A stretch of 64,000 bases of DNA from Collinsella sp. AF02-46-1 (GTDB taxonomy: Bacteria; Actinomycetota; Coriobacteriia; Coriobacteriales; Coriobacteriaceae). Where the stretch lies: NCBI RefSeq assembly GCF_003465825.1, contig NZ_QSBV01000001.1, forward strand, positions 124,001 to 188,000, in the 5' to 3' direction. Both the position numbers and the translations under genes were made by a program. Under the pieces are notes generated by a model. It was not told the DNA's origin, did not search any database, and worked only from the letters and a program-made list of their open reading frames with translations. This document shows positions 8,243 to 16,475 of the stretch, piece after piece; position 1 is the first letter of the stretch; each line of letters starts with the position of its first letter.

Positions 8243-11200
8243 TATGCATTCACGACCTTTCCGGTTTCGCGATCGAGTTTTTGCGAGACGACGCGACTGA
8301 CGCCGTCGGCTTGCATCGAGACACCGTAGAGAACGTCAGCATCCTCCATAGTACGGCGCTGATGCGAGATTACCAAGAGCTGCGTATCGGAACGCAGCAC
8401 ATCGAGGGCGCCGATGAGCTTGGACAGGTTGGCGTCGTCGAGCGCGGCCTCGACCTCGTCCAGCACATAGAACGGCACCGTGCGCGTGCGATACACGGCA
8501 AAGAGCAGGGCGAGCGCCGTCAGGCTCTTCTCGCCACCCGACATGAGCATCATCTTGGTGATGCGCTTGCCGCGCGGCTGCGCCACGACCTCGATACCCG
8601 TCTCGGCCGGATGCTCGGGATCGGTCATCTCCAGATGAGCCTGGCCACCCGGGAACAGCATAGCGAAGATCTCGCGGAAGTTCGCGTCGACCTTCTCAAA
8701 CGTCACCAGAAACGCCTTGCGCATCTTGCGATCAATGGCCACCGTGATCTTGGTGAGCGCCTTACGCGCGCTCTCCAGATCGGCCAGCTGCTCCTCGATG
8801 TAGTCAGCGCGGCGCTTGAGCTGCTCGTACTCCTCCATGGCAACTTGGTTCACGGGACCAAGGTTGTTGATCTGGCGCACAAGCTGGTTGAGCTCGCGCT
8901 CGGCGGCGTCGCGGTCCGTGGGCGCAGGAAGCATAAGCGCTTCCTCGAGTACCGTGTTGCCATCGGCGGTAATGGCCTTAATGGCGGCCTCTACCTGCAC
9001 CTCGAGCTTGCCACGCGCGACCTTAAATTCGTTTTGCGTGGCGGTGGCGGTATCGACCTTCTCCTTAGCGCGGGCAACCTCTGCCTTGGCATCCTCGATG
9101 GTCTTCTTGAGCGAAGCGGAGTCCGCCTCCTCCAGAGAGGCCTGGTCACGCAGACGCGCTGCCCAATCCGACGCGCGCTCCAGCAGGGCCGAATAGCGCT
9201 CGTGCATGGGATCGACGCGAAGGCGCAGCAGCTCGAGCGAGCGCGAGGCCTGACGAGTCCCGCGGATACGACGATCGATACCCTCCAGACGATGCTCAAG
9301 ATCGGGCACGCGGCCCCTCAGCGAACGAAGGCGCTCGCTCGTCTGAGCAAGGCGCACCTTAGCGTCGGCGAGCTTGCCGGCGGCCTCGGAATCGTCACGG
9401 CGAACGCGGTCGAGTTCGTCGTTGGCTTCGGCAATCTGAAGGCCAAGATCGCTTGCCTGCGCTCGGGCCTCGTCACGCGAGCGGGTGAGCTCGTCCACGC
9501 GCGGACGCGCAGCGCGAACGGCCTCGGCGGCCTGCTCGCGGCGCTTGGAGATGCGCACGCGCTCGACCTCGGCGTTGTTGGCGCTTTGCTCCAGGCGGCC
9601 AATCTCGGAGAGCAGCGAGCGGCGCTCGCCCTCAAGACGGGCGATCTCGCCGGCGGCATCGCCCTCAGCGGCACGCGCCTCTTCGACGGCCGCATTGGCC
9701 TCGACGACCTGATCCGACACATGATCAAACACAGCAGCCAGATCGGGTTCCAGACCCTCCAGCTCGCGAATGCGACGCTTGCGCTCCAAAGCACCCGAAG
9801 CCTCGCCGGCGTCGAGCCCCACACGCACCAGGCCGCCGCAGGCGACGCGGGCGCCATCGGGGGTCACGTAAGTCACGCCGTCAACGACCGGCGCCGACAG
9901 CGCAGCCGCCAAGTCGTCGACAACGTAATAGCCGCCGAGCAGCGCCTCGACAACCGGGCCATAGCCGGCGCGTACGGACAGGCGATCGACCAGGCGGGAA
10001 CCGGCAGCGCCCTTAGCGGCAGCAGAGGCGCTCACACCGCGCGCGACCAGCAGCGCCTCGCCCGAGGCCTTCTTCTGGTCCAGAGCGGCACGACCGGCAC
10101 GCTCAAGCGCGGACGCATCGTCGAACAGCAGCGCATCGATATCACCGGCGAGCAATTGCTCAACCAGGCCCTCAAGCTCACGCGGGGCCTCGAGCACGTC
10201 GCCCAGACGACCCGAGACATCGTCGCCCAGCGCACCCATCAGACGGCTCACCAGCGGCGAGCTGTCAGCCATGCGGGCATCGAGCTTCTTTTGGCTGGCA
10301 AGCTCCGAGCGCACCTCGGACAGTTTGTTGCGCGCCTCGCTCTCGCGGGCACGCAGGTCCTTAAGGGCTGCACGGGCGACCTCGGTAGCCTCGCGAGCAT
10401 CAAACTGAGCTTGACGGGCCTGATCAAGTGCACTGTCGAGCTCCTCGGCGCGGTCGCGACGGCTCTCGAGTGAGGCCGTGACTTCCTCGAGCTGCTCGTC
10501 GATCTGCTCCAGGCGTGAGGCGTACATGTTGTCCTCGACCTCGGCGTTGCTCAGCGAGTCCTTCACCTTGGCGAGTTCGAGCGCCGCGTTATCGGCCACA
10601 CGCTGCACATCGCGTTGCTCACGCGTAAGCTGCGAAATCTGATTGTCGAGCGCAACGCGACGCTCGTGGAGCTCGGCGGCGGCAGGTCCGGCGGCGTCAA
10701 CGTCCTCCTGGGCCTGCATGTGCGCGCCGGTCACTTCCTCAAGCTGCGCACGTGCATCCTCGAGCTCCTCTACCACGCGACGACGCTGATGCTCGGAGCT
10801 CGAAATCTGCCCGCGCATGTCGGACAGGCGCGACACCATGTTGTGGCCCTTTTCCTCGAGCAGACGCATATCGGAGTTAATGCGACCGACCACATCTTGC
10901 ATATGGCGGCGCTGCTCGCCCAGATCGCCCACAAACAGGCCCTTTTCCTCGAGCATGACCTGGAGCTTCTCGAGCTCGCGCTCCTTTTCGCCCATGCGGT
11001 ACTGCGCAAGCTCCAGCTCGGCGGCGCCTTCCTTGGAGCGGCTCTCCAGGTCGTTCCACTGCGACTGCAGCGAACGCAGCTCGTCGACGGCTAGCATCTG
11101 CGTAAGCTCGTTCGCGCGCGAGGACAGCTCTTTGTACTTGCGCGCACGATCGACCTGACGCTCCAGCGGTCGCAGCTGACGGGCAATTTCCTTATTGATG

Positions 11201-11778
11201 TCGCGGGCACGCGTCAGGTGCTCGTCCATCGACTTAATCTTTTTGAGCGCACGCTCCTTGCGGCGCTTGTGCTTGGAGATGCCGGCGGCCTCCTCGATGA
11301 GGGCGCGGCGCTCCTCGGGGCGGCTCTGCAAAATGGCGTCGAGCTTGCCCTGGCTGATGATGGAATGCGTATCCTTGCCCAAGCCCGAATCGTGCAGGAT
11401 GTCCTGAATGTCCATCAGGCGGCACGGACTCGAGTTGATGAGGTACTCGCTTTCGCCCGAGCGATACATACGACGGGTGATGGCGACCTCGTCAAAGTCG
11501 ACGGGCAGCATATGGTCCGAGTTATCGAGCACCAGCGTGACCTCGGCGACACCCACCGGCTTGCGCGCTGACGAGCCCGAGAAGATGACATCCTCCATGG
11601 CCTGGCCGCGCAGCTGCTTGGCGCTCTGCTCGCCCAGGACCCACAGAATCGAGTCAGAGATGTTCGATTTTCCCGAGCCGTTGGGGCCGACGATGACGGT
11701 CAGGCCCGGCTCAAACGTCATATGGGCGCGGTCGGCAAACGACTTGAACCCTTTGAGCGTGAGGGACTTGAGATACAC
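8242..11778 (-). CDS. smc: Chromosome segregation protein SMC
   Basis: 1178 residues, full length. N-terminal ATPase half with GPNGSGKSNISDSILWVLGE at about residue 32, two long coiled coils around a hinge (about residues 500-650) and the C-terminal half with the ABC signature LMSGGEKSLTALALL and Walker B FYVLDEVEAALDD. SMC with ScpAB compacts and segregates the origin region. The start is GTG. It is embedded between rnc (10-base gap) and ftsY (1-base overlap), the classic Gram-positive order. Confidence 0.98.
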   Translation of the reverse strand: MYLKSLTLKGFKSFADRAHMTFEPGLTVIVGPNGSGKSNISDSILWVLGEQSAKQLRGQAMEDVIFSGSSARKPVGVAEVTLVLDNSDHMLPVDFDEVAITRRMYRSGESEYLINSSPCRLMDIQDILHDSGLGKDTHSIISQGKLDAILQSRPEERRALIEEAAGISKHKRRKERALKKIKSMDEHLTRARDINKEIARQLRPLERQVDRARKYKELSSRANELTQMLAVDELRSLQSQWNDLESRSKEGAAELELAQYRMGEKERELEKLQVMLEEKGLFVGDLGEQRRHMQDVVGRINSDMRLLEEKGHNMVSRLSDMRGQISSSEHQRRRVVEELEDARAQLEEVTGAHMQAQEDVDAAGPAAAELHERRVALDNQISQLTREQRDVQRVADNAALELAKVKDSLSNAEVEDNMYASRLEQIDEQLEEVTASLESRRDRAEELDSALDQARQAQFDAREATEVARAALKDLRARESEARNKLSEVRSELASQKKLDARMADSSPLVSRLMGALGDDVSGRLGDVLEAPRELEGLVEQLLAGDIDALLFDDASALERAGRAALDQKKASGEALLVARGVSASAAAKGAAGSRLVDRLSVRAGYGPVVEALLGGYYVVDDLAAALSAPVVDGVTYVTPDGARVACGGLVRVGLDAGEASGALERKRRIRELEGLEPDLAAVFDHVSDQVVEANAAVEEARAAEGDAAGEIARLEGERRSLLSEIGRLEQSANNAEVERVRISKRREQAAEAVRAARPRVDELTRSRDEARAQASDLGLQIAEANDELDRVRRDDSEAAGKLADAKVRLAQTSERLRSLRGRVPDLEHRLEGIDRRIRGTRQASRSLELLRLRVDPMHERYSALLERASDWAARLRDQASLEEADSASLKKTIEDAKAEVARAKEKVDTATATQNEFKVARGKLEVQVEAAIKAITADGNTVLEEALMLPAPTDRDAAERELNQLVRQINNLGPVNQVAMEEYEQLKRRADYIEEQLADLESARKALTKITVAIDRKMRKAFLVTFEKVDANFREIFAMLFPGGQAHLEMTDPEHPAETGIEVVAQPRGKRITKMMLMSGGEKSLTALALLFAVYRTRTVPFYVLDEVEAALDDANLSKLIGALDVLRSDTQLLVISHQRRTMEDADVLYGVSMQADGVSRVVSQKLDRETGKVVNA

Positions 11779-11788
11779 GGTTCCTCGC

Positions 11789-12514
11789 TTAAACAGGCTT
11801 CTTGTTGAGAATCACGCCGTTGGTGGTGTAGCCCATGCGGTCAAGTGCCTCGAGTGCAGCGGCTCCCTCGGCTTCCTTCTTTGAGGAGCCGGAGCCGCGA
11901 CCCTGGCGAATACCGTCGATGAGCACCACAGCGGTAAAGGTGGGCGCATGCGCGGGGCCCTCGGAGCCGACCAGCTTATACGCGGGAGGCTCATGGCCGT
12001 CTGCCTGCACGCACTCCTGCAAGAACGACTTGGGGTTCGCAGGGTGCTCGGCACGCTCGGAGGCCAGGTGCGGTTTGAGCGTACGATGGATAAAGTCCGC
12101 CGCAACATCCCAGCCGGCATCCAGGTACAGCGCACCCACGAGCGACTCGTAGACGTTCTCGAGCGCCGAGTGCAGGCCGCGCGCGCCGGTACCGGTCTCG
12201 GAGGCACCAAATATGATGATGTCGTCGATGCCCAGCTCATGCGACACCTCGGATAGCGTAGCGCCCGAGACAAGCGACACCTTCAGGCGCGTGAGCTTGC
12301 CCTCGTCAAACTCCGGATAGGACTCAAAGAGCGAACGGGCAACGACGGCGCCCAAAATGGAATCGCCCAAGAACTCAAGGCGCTCATAGCTGGCAGAAAC
12401 CGGCTGGCCCTCGACTGCCGAGGGATGCGTAAGCGCCGCGCGCAGAAGCACCTTATTATTGAACTCGTGGCCCAGGATTTCCTGGGCACGCGTAAGTCGT
12501 TCAGACAAAGCCAA
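11789..12514 (-). CDS. rnc: Ribonuclease III
   Basis: 241 residues. It has the RNase III signature ERLEFLGDSILGAVVA, with the acidic metal ligands, then LENVYESLVGALYLDAGW, and a C-terminal double-stranded-RNA-binding domain (PKSFLQECVQADG..., GSGSSKKEAEGAAALEAL). It cleaves dsRNA in rRNA maturation and regulation. Translation appears to start at a TTG at 12514 with GGGAGGCC upstream, which lies in the acpP stop region, three bases away. Such a weak start may keep RNase III levels low (inference). Confidence 0.95.
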   Translation of the reverse strand: MALSERLTRAQEILGHEFNNKVLLRAALTHPSAVEGQPVSASYERLEFLGDSILGAVVARSLFESYPEFDEGKLTRLKVSLVSGATLSEVSHELGIDDIIIFGASETGTGARGLHSALENVYESLVGALYLDAGWDVAADFIHRTLKPHLASERAEHPANPKSFLQECVQADGHEPPAYKLVGSEGPAHAPTFTAVVLIDGIRQGRGSGSSKKEAEGAAALEALDRMGYTTNGVILNKKPV

Positions 12515-12517
12515 GAC

Positions 12518-12760
12518 CTAGGCCTCCCTGGCGTTTTCGATCGCGTCGACGGCGTCGGCGACAGAGTTGAGCGAGAGCAGAGTCTCGTCATCGATCTCGA
12601 GGTTGAACTCGTCCTCGATAGCCGTAACCAGCTGCAGGCGCTCGAGCGAGTTGGCATCGAGATCGTCAAAGGTGGTCTCATCGCTAATTTCGGCAACATC
12701 GACGCCCAGAACGTCAGCAGCGACCTCGGCGATCTTGTCGAAGATTTCGGAGCGGTCCAT
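12518..12760 (-). CDS. acpP: Acyl carrier protein
   Basis: 80 residues, highly acidic. Four-helix ACP with the phosphopantetheine-bearing serine in DDLDANSLERLQLV (Ser38). It carries growing acyl chains in fatty-acid synthesis; PlsX, encoded upstream, uses acyl-ACP. The start ATG at 12760 has GAGGAAGCGCT upstream. It sits between plsX and rnc, the common Gram-positive arrangement. The 124-base leader holds a perfect palindrome. Confidence 0.96.
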   Translation of the reverse strand: MDRSEIFDKIAEVAADVLGVDVAEISDETTFDDLDANSLERLQLVTAIEDEFNLEIDDETLLSLNSVADAVDAIENAREA

Positions 12761-12796
12761 AGCGCTTCCTCTCATAGTGCATGAATACCAAAAGAA

Positions 12797-12818
12797 TGGT
12801 ACCGCCCGGGCGGTACCA
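12797..12818. promoter_or_regulatory. 22-base perfect palindrome in the acpP leader
   Basis: TGGTACCGCCC/GGGCGGTACCA is fully self-complementary with no loop bases. On the minus strand it is followed by TTCTTTTGG. It sits 37 bases before the acpP start. It could be a DNA operator or an RNA hairpin affecting plsX-to-acpP read-through. Confidence 0.55.
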
Positions 12819-12884
12819 AGACACGGTTCTGATTCTACCCCACGAAGCAGGCCGCGAGGCACATAACAGCACTCTAACTCGCTC

Positions 12885-13904
12885 TTACAAAACGATGCCG
12901 TCCATGGAGTTGGCGACGTTCTCGACCAGCCCCGCGCGCACGGCTTCGGCCGCCGCGAGCGTACCGTTTTTAACAGCATCGACCGAGGTGGCGCCATGGC
13001 CGATTAGGACCACGCCACGCAGGCCCAAAAGAATCGCGCCGCCCTTGGCATCACCAGAGAGCTTAGCCTTAATCCCGCGCATCTGCTTTTTGATGAGCAG
13101 CGCGGCGATCTTGGTGCCGAGCGAGGCCATAAAGGCGCCCTTGAGCTCCTGCAGCAAAAACTTGGCAGCGCCCTCGGTGGCCTTGAGCGCAATATTGCCC
13201 GACATGCCGTCGGCGACCACGACGTCAAAATTGCCCGACGTAAGATCGGTGCCTTCGCAGTTACCCACAAAGCCGGGAACGGCGGCTTTCATGGCCGGGA
13301 AGCAGGCCTTGGTAAAGTTGGAGCCCTTCTCGTCCTCGGTGCCATTGGCGAGCAGACCTACGCGAGGATGCTCAACGCCCAAGACGACGCGGGCATAGGC
13401 GCTGCCCATCTGCGCAAAGCGCACCATATCGTCCACCTCAACATCGGGGTTGGCGCCCATATCGCACAGCACCGTCAGACCGCCGGCGCGATTGGGTAGC
13501 GCATTGGTCAGACAGGGACGTACCGGCTGCTTCTTGCCTTCGGCCATATATCTAAACGGCGTCACATAGGCGGTGGCGGCAGCAGTCATGGCACCGGTCG
13601 AGCCGGCAGAGAAGAACGCGTCCGCATTTCCCTTCTTGATGGCGCGGCACGACAACACGATCGACGATTTACGCTTGGTCATCACGGCGCGAATGGGATC
13701 GTCATCCATGGCGATAACGTCGGGTGCCTCAAGGGCCTCAACACGTGCATGGGAAGCAGCAAAGGGATTAACGATTTCAGCGGGGCCAGCTGCCAAGACC
13801 TCGATATCGGAATCGGCGGCAAGTGCTGCCTCGATACCATCGAGAACAACCTGAGGTTTCTCGTCTCCGCCCACAACGTCTACACAAACGCGAACGTTAC
13901 TCAT
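12885..13904 (-). CDS. plsX: Phosphate acyltransferase PlsX
   Basis: 339 residues from the ATG at 13904, with AGGAG seven bases upstream (the ATG at 13910 is too close to it). It has the PlsX pattern: VCVDVVGGDEKPQVVLDGI at the N-terminus, SAGSTGAMTAAA, CDMGANPDVEVDD, GLLANGTEDEKGS, VVADGMSGNIALK. It converts acyl-ACP to acyl-phosphate, the first committed step of the PlsX/PlsY route to phosphatidic acid. Upstream of acpP on the same strand. Confidence 0.96.
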   Translation of the reverse strand: MSNVRVCVDVVGGDEKPQVVLDGIEAALAADSDIEVLAAGPAEIVNPFAASHARVEALEAPDVIAMDDDPIRAVMTKRKSSIVLSCRAIKKGNADAFFSAGSTGAMTAAATAYVTPFRYMAEGKKQPVRPCLTNALPNRAGGLTVLCDMGANPDVEVDDMVRFAQMGSAYARVVLGVEHPRVGLLANGTEDEKGSNFTKACFPAMKAAVPGFVGNCEGTDLTSGNFDVVVADGMSGNIALKATEGAAKFLLQELKGAFMASLGTKIAALLIKKQMRGIKAKLSGDAKGGAILLGLRGVVLIGHGATSVDAVKNGTLAAAEAVRAGLVENVANSMDGIVL

Positions 13905-13921
13905 ATACATACTCCTTATAC

Positions 13922-13951
13922 AAAAATGGCCGACTCATTGAGCCGGCCATT
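13922..13951 (-). terminator. Terminator-like hairpin just ahead of plsX
   Basis: On the minus strand ATGGCCGG-ctcaatgag-tCGGCCAT is followed by TTTTTG, then directly by the plsX ribosome-binding site. It probably limits read-through from rpmF into plsX. Its placement beside the plsX SD means it could also act as an attenuator. Confidence 0.65.
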
Positions 13952-13991
13952 GTGGTTCCATTTGGAACGGCATCGCATCCAGAGTATACCG

Positions 13992-14171
13992 TTACTCGGT
14001 AACGATAACCTCGCGGTCCTTGTAGAAACCGCAGCTGGGGCACACGTGGTGCGGAAGCTTGACAGCGCCGCAACGGGGGCACGTGGACTGAGCCGCAGCC
14101 GAGATCTTCATGTTGGCGGAACGACGGGTGTGAGTGCGGATACGACCCTGCTTTTGTTTAGGTACGGGCAT
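13992..14171 (-). CDS. rpmF: 50S ribosomal protein L32
   Basis: 59 residues: MPVPKQKQGRIRTHTRRS at the N-terminus, then a four-cysteine zinc ribbon (CPRCGA ... CPSCGFY), the C+ form of L32. Basic, and placed next to a DUF177 gene and plsX, as in many bacteria. The start ATG at 14171 has AAGGAAGGTCACT upstream. Confidence 0.96.
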   Translation of the reverse strand: MPVPKQKQGRIRTHTRRSANMKISAAAQSTCPRCGAVKLPHHVCPSCGFYKDREVIVTE

Positions 14172-14235
14172 AGTGACCTTCCTTATGAACTATCCAGTGT
14201 GGCGATTACGCGCAAGTAGCGATACTACCACAGTT

Positions 14236-14790
14236 TTACTCATCGAGCTTGAGATTCTTCAATGCTGCAAATGGATTTTCCGTGGCAGCGGCCCATTCTG
14301 CCTCTGCCTGGGCGGCGCAATCGCATTGCTCGACGTTGAGATTGCAACCGCAAGTGGGGCACAGGCCGCGGCAATCGGGCTTGCACAGAACGACAAACGG
14401 CGTGTCCATGACGACCGCGTCGTTGATGGGCTCACCCAGATCGACGATGCGGTCCTCACCCAGGAGCTCGTAGCCGACCTCGTAGGTCTCGGGATCCTCG
14501 GGCTCCTCGAAGAGGTAGAACTCCTCGATCTCGCCGGCGATATCAAACGAGGCAGGCTCCAGGCAACGGTCGCACTCGCCGGTGGCGTGCGCGCGGACCA
14601 TGCCCGTGAGCAAGACACCGGTGCCGGCATTGGTAAAGACAACGTCGTAGTCGATGCCGTCCTGTAGCTGGTACTCCTTCTCGCCCACCGTGTAGGTGGC
14701 AACATCAACCTTGCCGGTCAGCGGATACGAATCACCAGGAAACTCGAGCTGCTCAGAAAGATCGACGGTAACGCTCGGGAACTCAGCCAT
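14236..14790 (-). CDS. DUF177 (YceD-like) protein
   Basis: 184 residues from the ATG at 14790. Family features: GMVRAHATGECDRCLEPASF in the middle and a C-terminal CKPDCRGLCPTCGCNLN cysteine cluster. DUF177 proteins sit beside rpmF across bacteria and are linked to 23S rRNA and 50S biogenesis. The start codon overlaps the stop of the upstream gene (TAATG), so the two are probably translationally coupled. Confidence 0.88.
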   Translation of the reverse strand: MAEFPSVTVDLSEQLEFPGDSYPLTGKVDVATYTVGEKEYQLQDGIDYDVVFTNAGTGVLLTGMVRAHATGECDRCLEPASFDIAGEIEEFYLFEEPEDPETYEVGYELLGEDRIVDLGEPINDAVVMDTPFVVLCKPDCRGLCPTCGCNLNVEQCDCAAQAEAEWAAATENPFAALKNLKLDE

Positions 14791-15287
14791 TACCACTGAC
14801 CATTCTGTTGGGCGGCACCCTCGTTGAGCTGCTGACGGCAACGGGTAACGGTGCCGGTCAGGCTCTTGAGGTTCTCCTCCAGGTGCGTAAAGACCTGCTC
14901 TGCGTAGTCCTCGGCAGCATAACGCGTCTCGCGCTCGTACTGCTGGGCACGATCGCGGATGTCGTCGGCCTGCTGCTGTGCCAGACGGACGATCTCCTGC
15001 TCACCGGCAATGGTGAGGGCCTGCTGCTGAGCGTCGGCGATGATGGAATCGGCCTGAGCGGCGGCGGATGCCATAAGCTCCTCGCGCTCCTTAAGGATAC
15101 GGCGGGACTTCTGCCACTCCTCGGGATAGCTCATGCGGATCTCGTCGAGGATGTTGAAGAACACGTCGGCGTCGATGACCTTGAACTGAGCGTTCTTGCC
15201 GAAAGGCGGCTTGGCTTCCTCGATCAGCCCTTCGAGCTCATCGACCAAGCTGACGATCCTATCGCCAGGAAAATTCTCGCCCGGCAT
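14790..15287 (-). CDS. DivIVA-like coiled-coil protein
   Basis: 165 residues, start ATG at 15287 with AAAGGAGA upstream. A short N-terminal region (VSLVDELEGLIEEAKP, DADVFFNILDEIRMSYPEEW) is followed by a long Glu/Gln/Ala-rich coiled coil (about residues 60-150). This resembles the DivIVA / ATP-synthase-b-like proteins of actinobacteria involved in septum or pole organisation. No membrane segment. The functional call is by pattern only. Confidence 0.6.
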   Translation of the reverse strand: MPGENFPGDRIVSLVDELEGLIEEAKPPFGKNAQFKVIDADVFFNILDEIRMSYPEEWQKSRRILKEREELMASAAAQADSIIADAQQQALTIAGEQEIVRLAQQQADDIRDRAQQYERETRYAAEDYAEQVFTHLEENLKSLTGTVTRCRQQLNEGAAQQNGQW

Positions 15288-15355
15288 CCGGTCTCCTTTC
15301 ATAGGTAACATATCATCGTGCTAGTTTACCACATGCCACCAGGCAATAAAAAACG

Positions 15356-15853
15356 TCACGAAAAGCGGTGTCTGAGCGCTTCGACCACGTTGGGCGGGAC
15401 AAACGTCGATACATCGCTGCCGAGCGAGGCGATCTGGCGAACGACCGAACTCGAGATATAGCCGTACTGCGGCGCACTCATGACAAAGATGGACTCAAGC
15501 TCGTTATCCAAGCGATAGTTGAGGTCTGCCTGCTGCAGCTCGTACTCAAAGTCGGTCATGGCGCGCAGGCCCTTGACCACGGCCCCCGCCCCCTGCTCGC
15601 GAGCGAAGTCGACCAAGAGGCCGGTAAAGGGCAGGACCTCGACGCCGTCGATATCACCGAGCGCCTCGCGAGCCAGCGCCACGCGCTCATCCAGCATAAA
15701 CGTGGTGCCCACACCGTTTTTACCCTGCGACTCGGCGACAGCGACGATCACGCTGGGAAAGATGCGGCGGGCACGGCGGATGACGTCGATATGGCCAAAT
15801 GTGATGGGATCGAAGGTGCCCGGGACAATCACGCGGTTGATAGTGTCATTCAT
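15356..15853 (-). CDS. coaD: Phosphopantetheine adenylyltransferase
   Basis: 165 residues from the ATG at 15853. It carries the nucleotidyltransferase motif PGTFDPITFGHIDVIRRA with T/F-x-G-H, VVKGLRAMTDFEYE, and the C-terminal YGYISSSVVRQIA (ISSS motif). It makes dephospho-CoA from 4'-phosphopantetheine and ATP. It overlaps the 3' end of rsmD by 8 bases, the usual rsmD-coaD pair. Confidence 0.97.
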   Translation of the reverse strand: MNDTINRVIVPGTFDPITFGHIDVIRRARRIFPSVIVAVAESQGKNGVGTTFMLDERVALAREALGDIDGVEVLPFTGLLVDFAREQGAGAVVKGLRAMTDFEYELQQADLNYRLDNELESIFVMSAPQYGYISSSVVRQIASLGSDVSTFVPPNVVEALRHRFS

Positions 15854-16475
15854 GGGCGTCCTCCGTGGGTGCGTCGCTATCGATACCATCATCCTCGCCG
15901 TTGCCGACCCAACGAAGCAGGTCGACCGAGGTAATGCCGTAGCGCTTCTCGCGCACGATCTCAAAGCCTGCCGGATGCGCGCCGGCATCGGCGGCGGCAT
16001 GCTCAAACAGGGCATAAGCGCCAGGTGCAAGCAGACCCTGCTGAGCCAGGTTCTGCAGCAGTTCCTCGACCGGCTCGGCACCAAAAGCATAGGGCGGGTC
16101 GAGCAGGACCAGATCAAAGGGGCCGCCCGGCACACGACCGCGCGAGGCGCTCGCCAGCATGTCGCCCGTTACCACGCGCCAACGCGCACGGTCACGGCAG
16201 AGCGACTCGATATTCTTGGTAATGAGCCGCGCGGCATTCCGATCGATCTCGAACGTCGTGAGCGAACGGGCTCCCCGCGAGAGCATCTCAATGCCTAGGG
16301 CACCGGAGCCGCCAAAGGCATCCAGTACGCGGACCTCGTCCAAATCAAAGTCAAAGGCCGATAGGACCATGGATGCGCACGCTTCGCGCACGCGGTCGGT
16401 CGTCGGACGCGTAACATCGCGACCGCGCGGCTCTTCGATTTTGCGACCGCGCCATTCACCGCCGATGATTCTCAT
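15846..16475 (-). CDS. rsmD: 16S rRNA (guanine966-N2)-methyltransferase RsmD
   Basis: 209 residues. MRIIGGEWRGRKIEEP at the N-terminus, the SAM-binding DAFGGSGALGIEMLSRGA, and the N6/N2-methylase catalytic motif LVLLDPPYAFG. It methylates G966 of 16S rRNA. It overlaps recG by 4 bases (ATGA) and coaD by 8. Confidence 0.95.
   Translation of the reverse strand: MRIIGGEWRGRKIEEPRGRDVTRPTTDRVREACASMVLSAFDFDLDEVRVLDAFGGSGALGIEMLSRGARSLTTFEIDRNAARLITKNIESLCRDRARWRVVTGDMLASASRGRVPGGPFDLVLLDPPYAFGAEPVEELLQNLAQQGLLAPGAYALFEHAAADAGAHPAGFEIVREKRYGITSVDLLRWVGNGEDDGIDSDAPTEDAHE

Noticed and set aside
10000..11500. Very long open frames on the plus strand opposite smc and infB
   Set aside because: They mirror high-GC codon structure of the real minus-strand genes, are Ala/Arg/Leu-rich without motifs and have no ribosome-binding sites.
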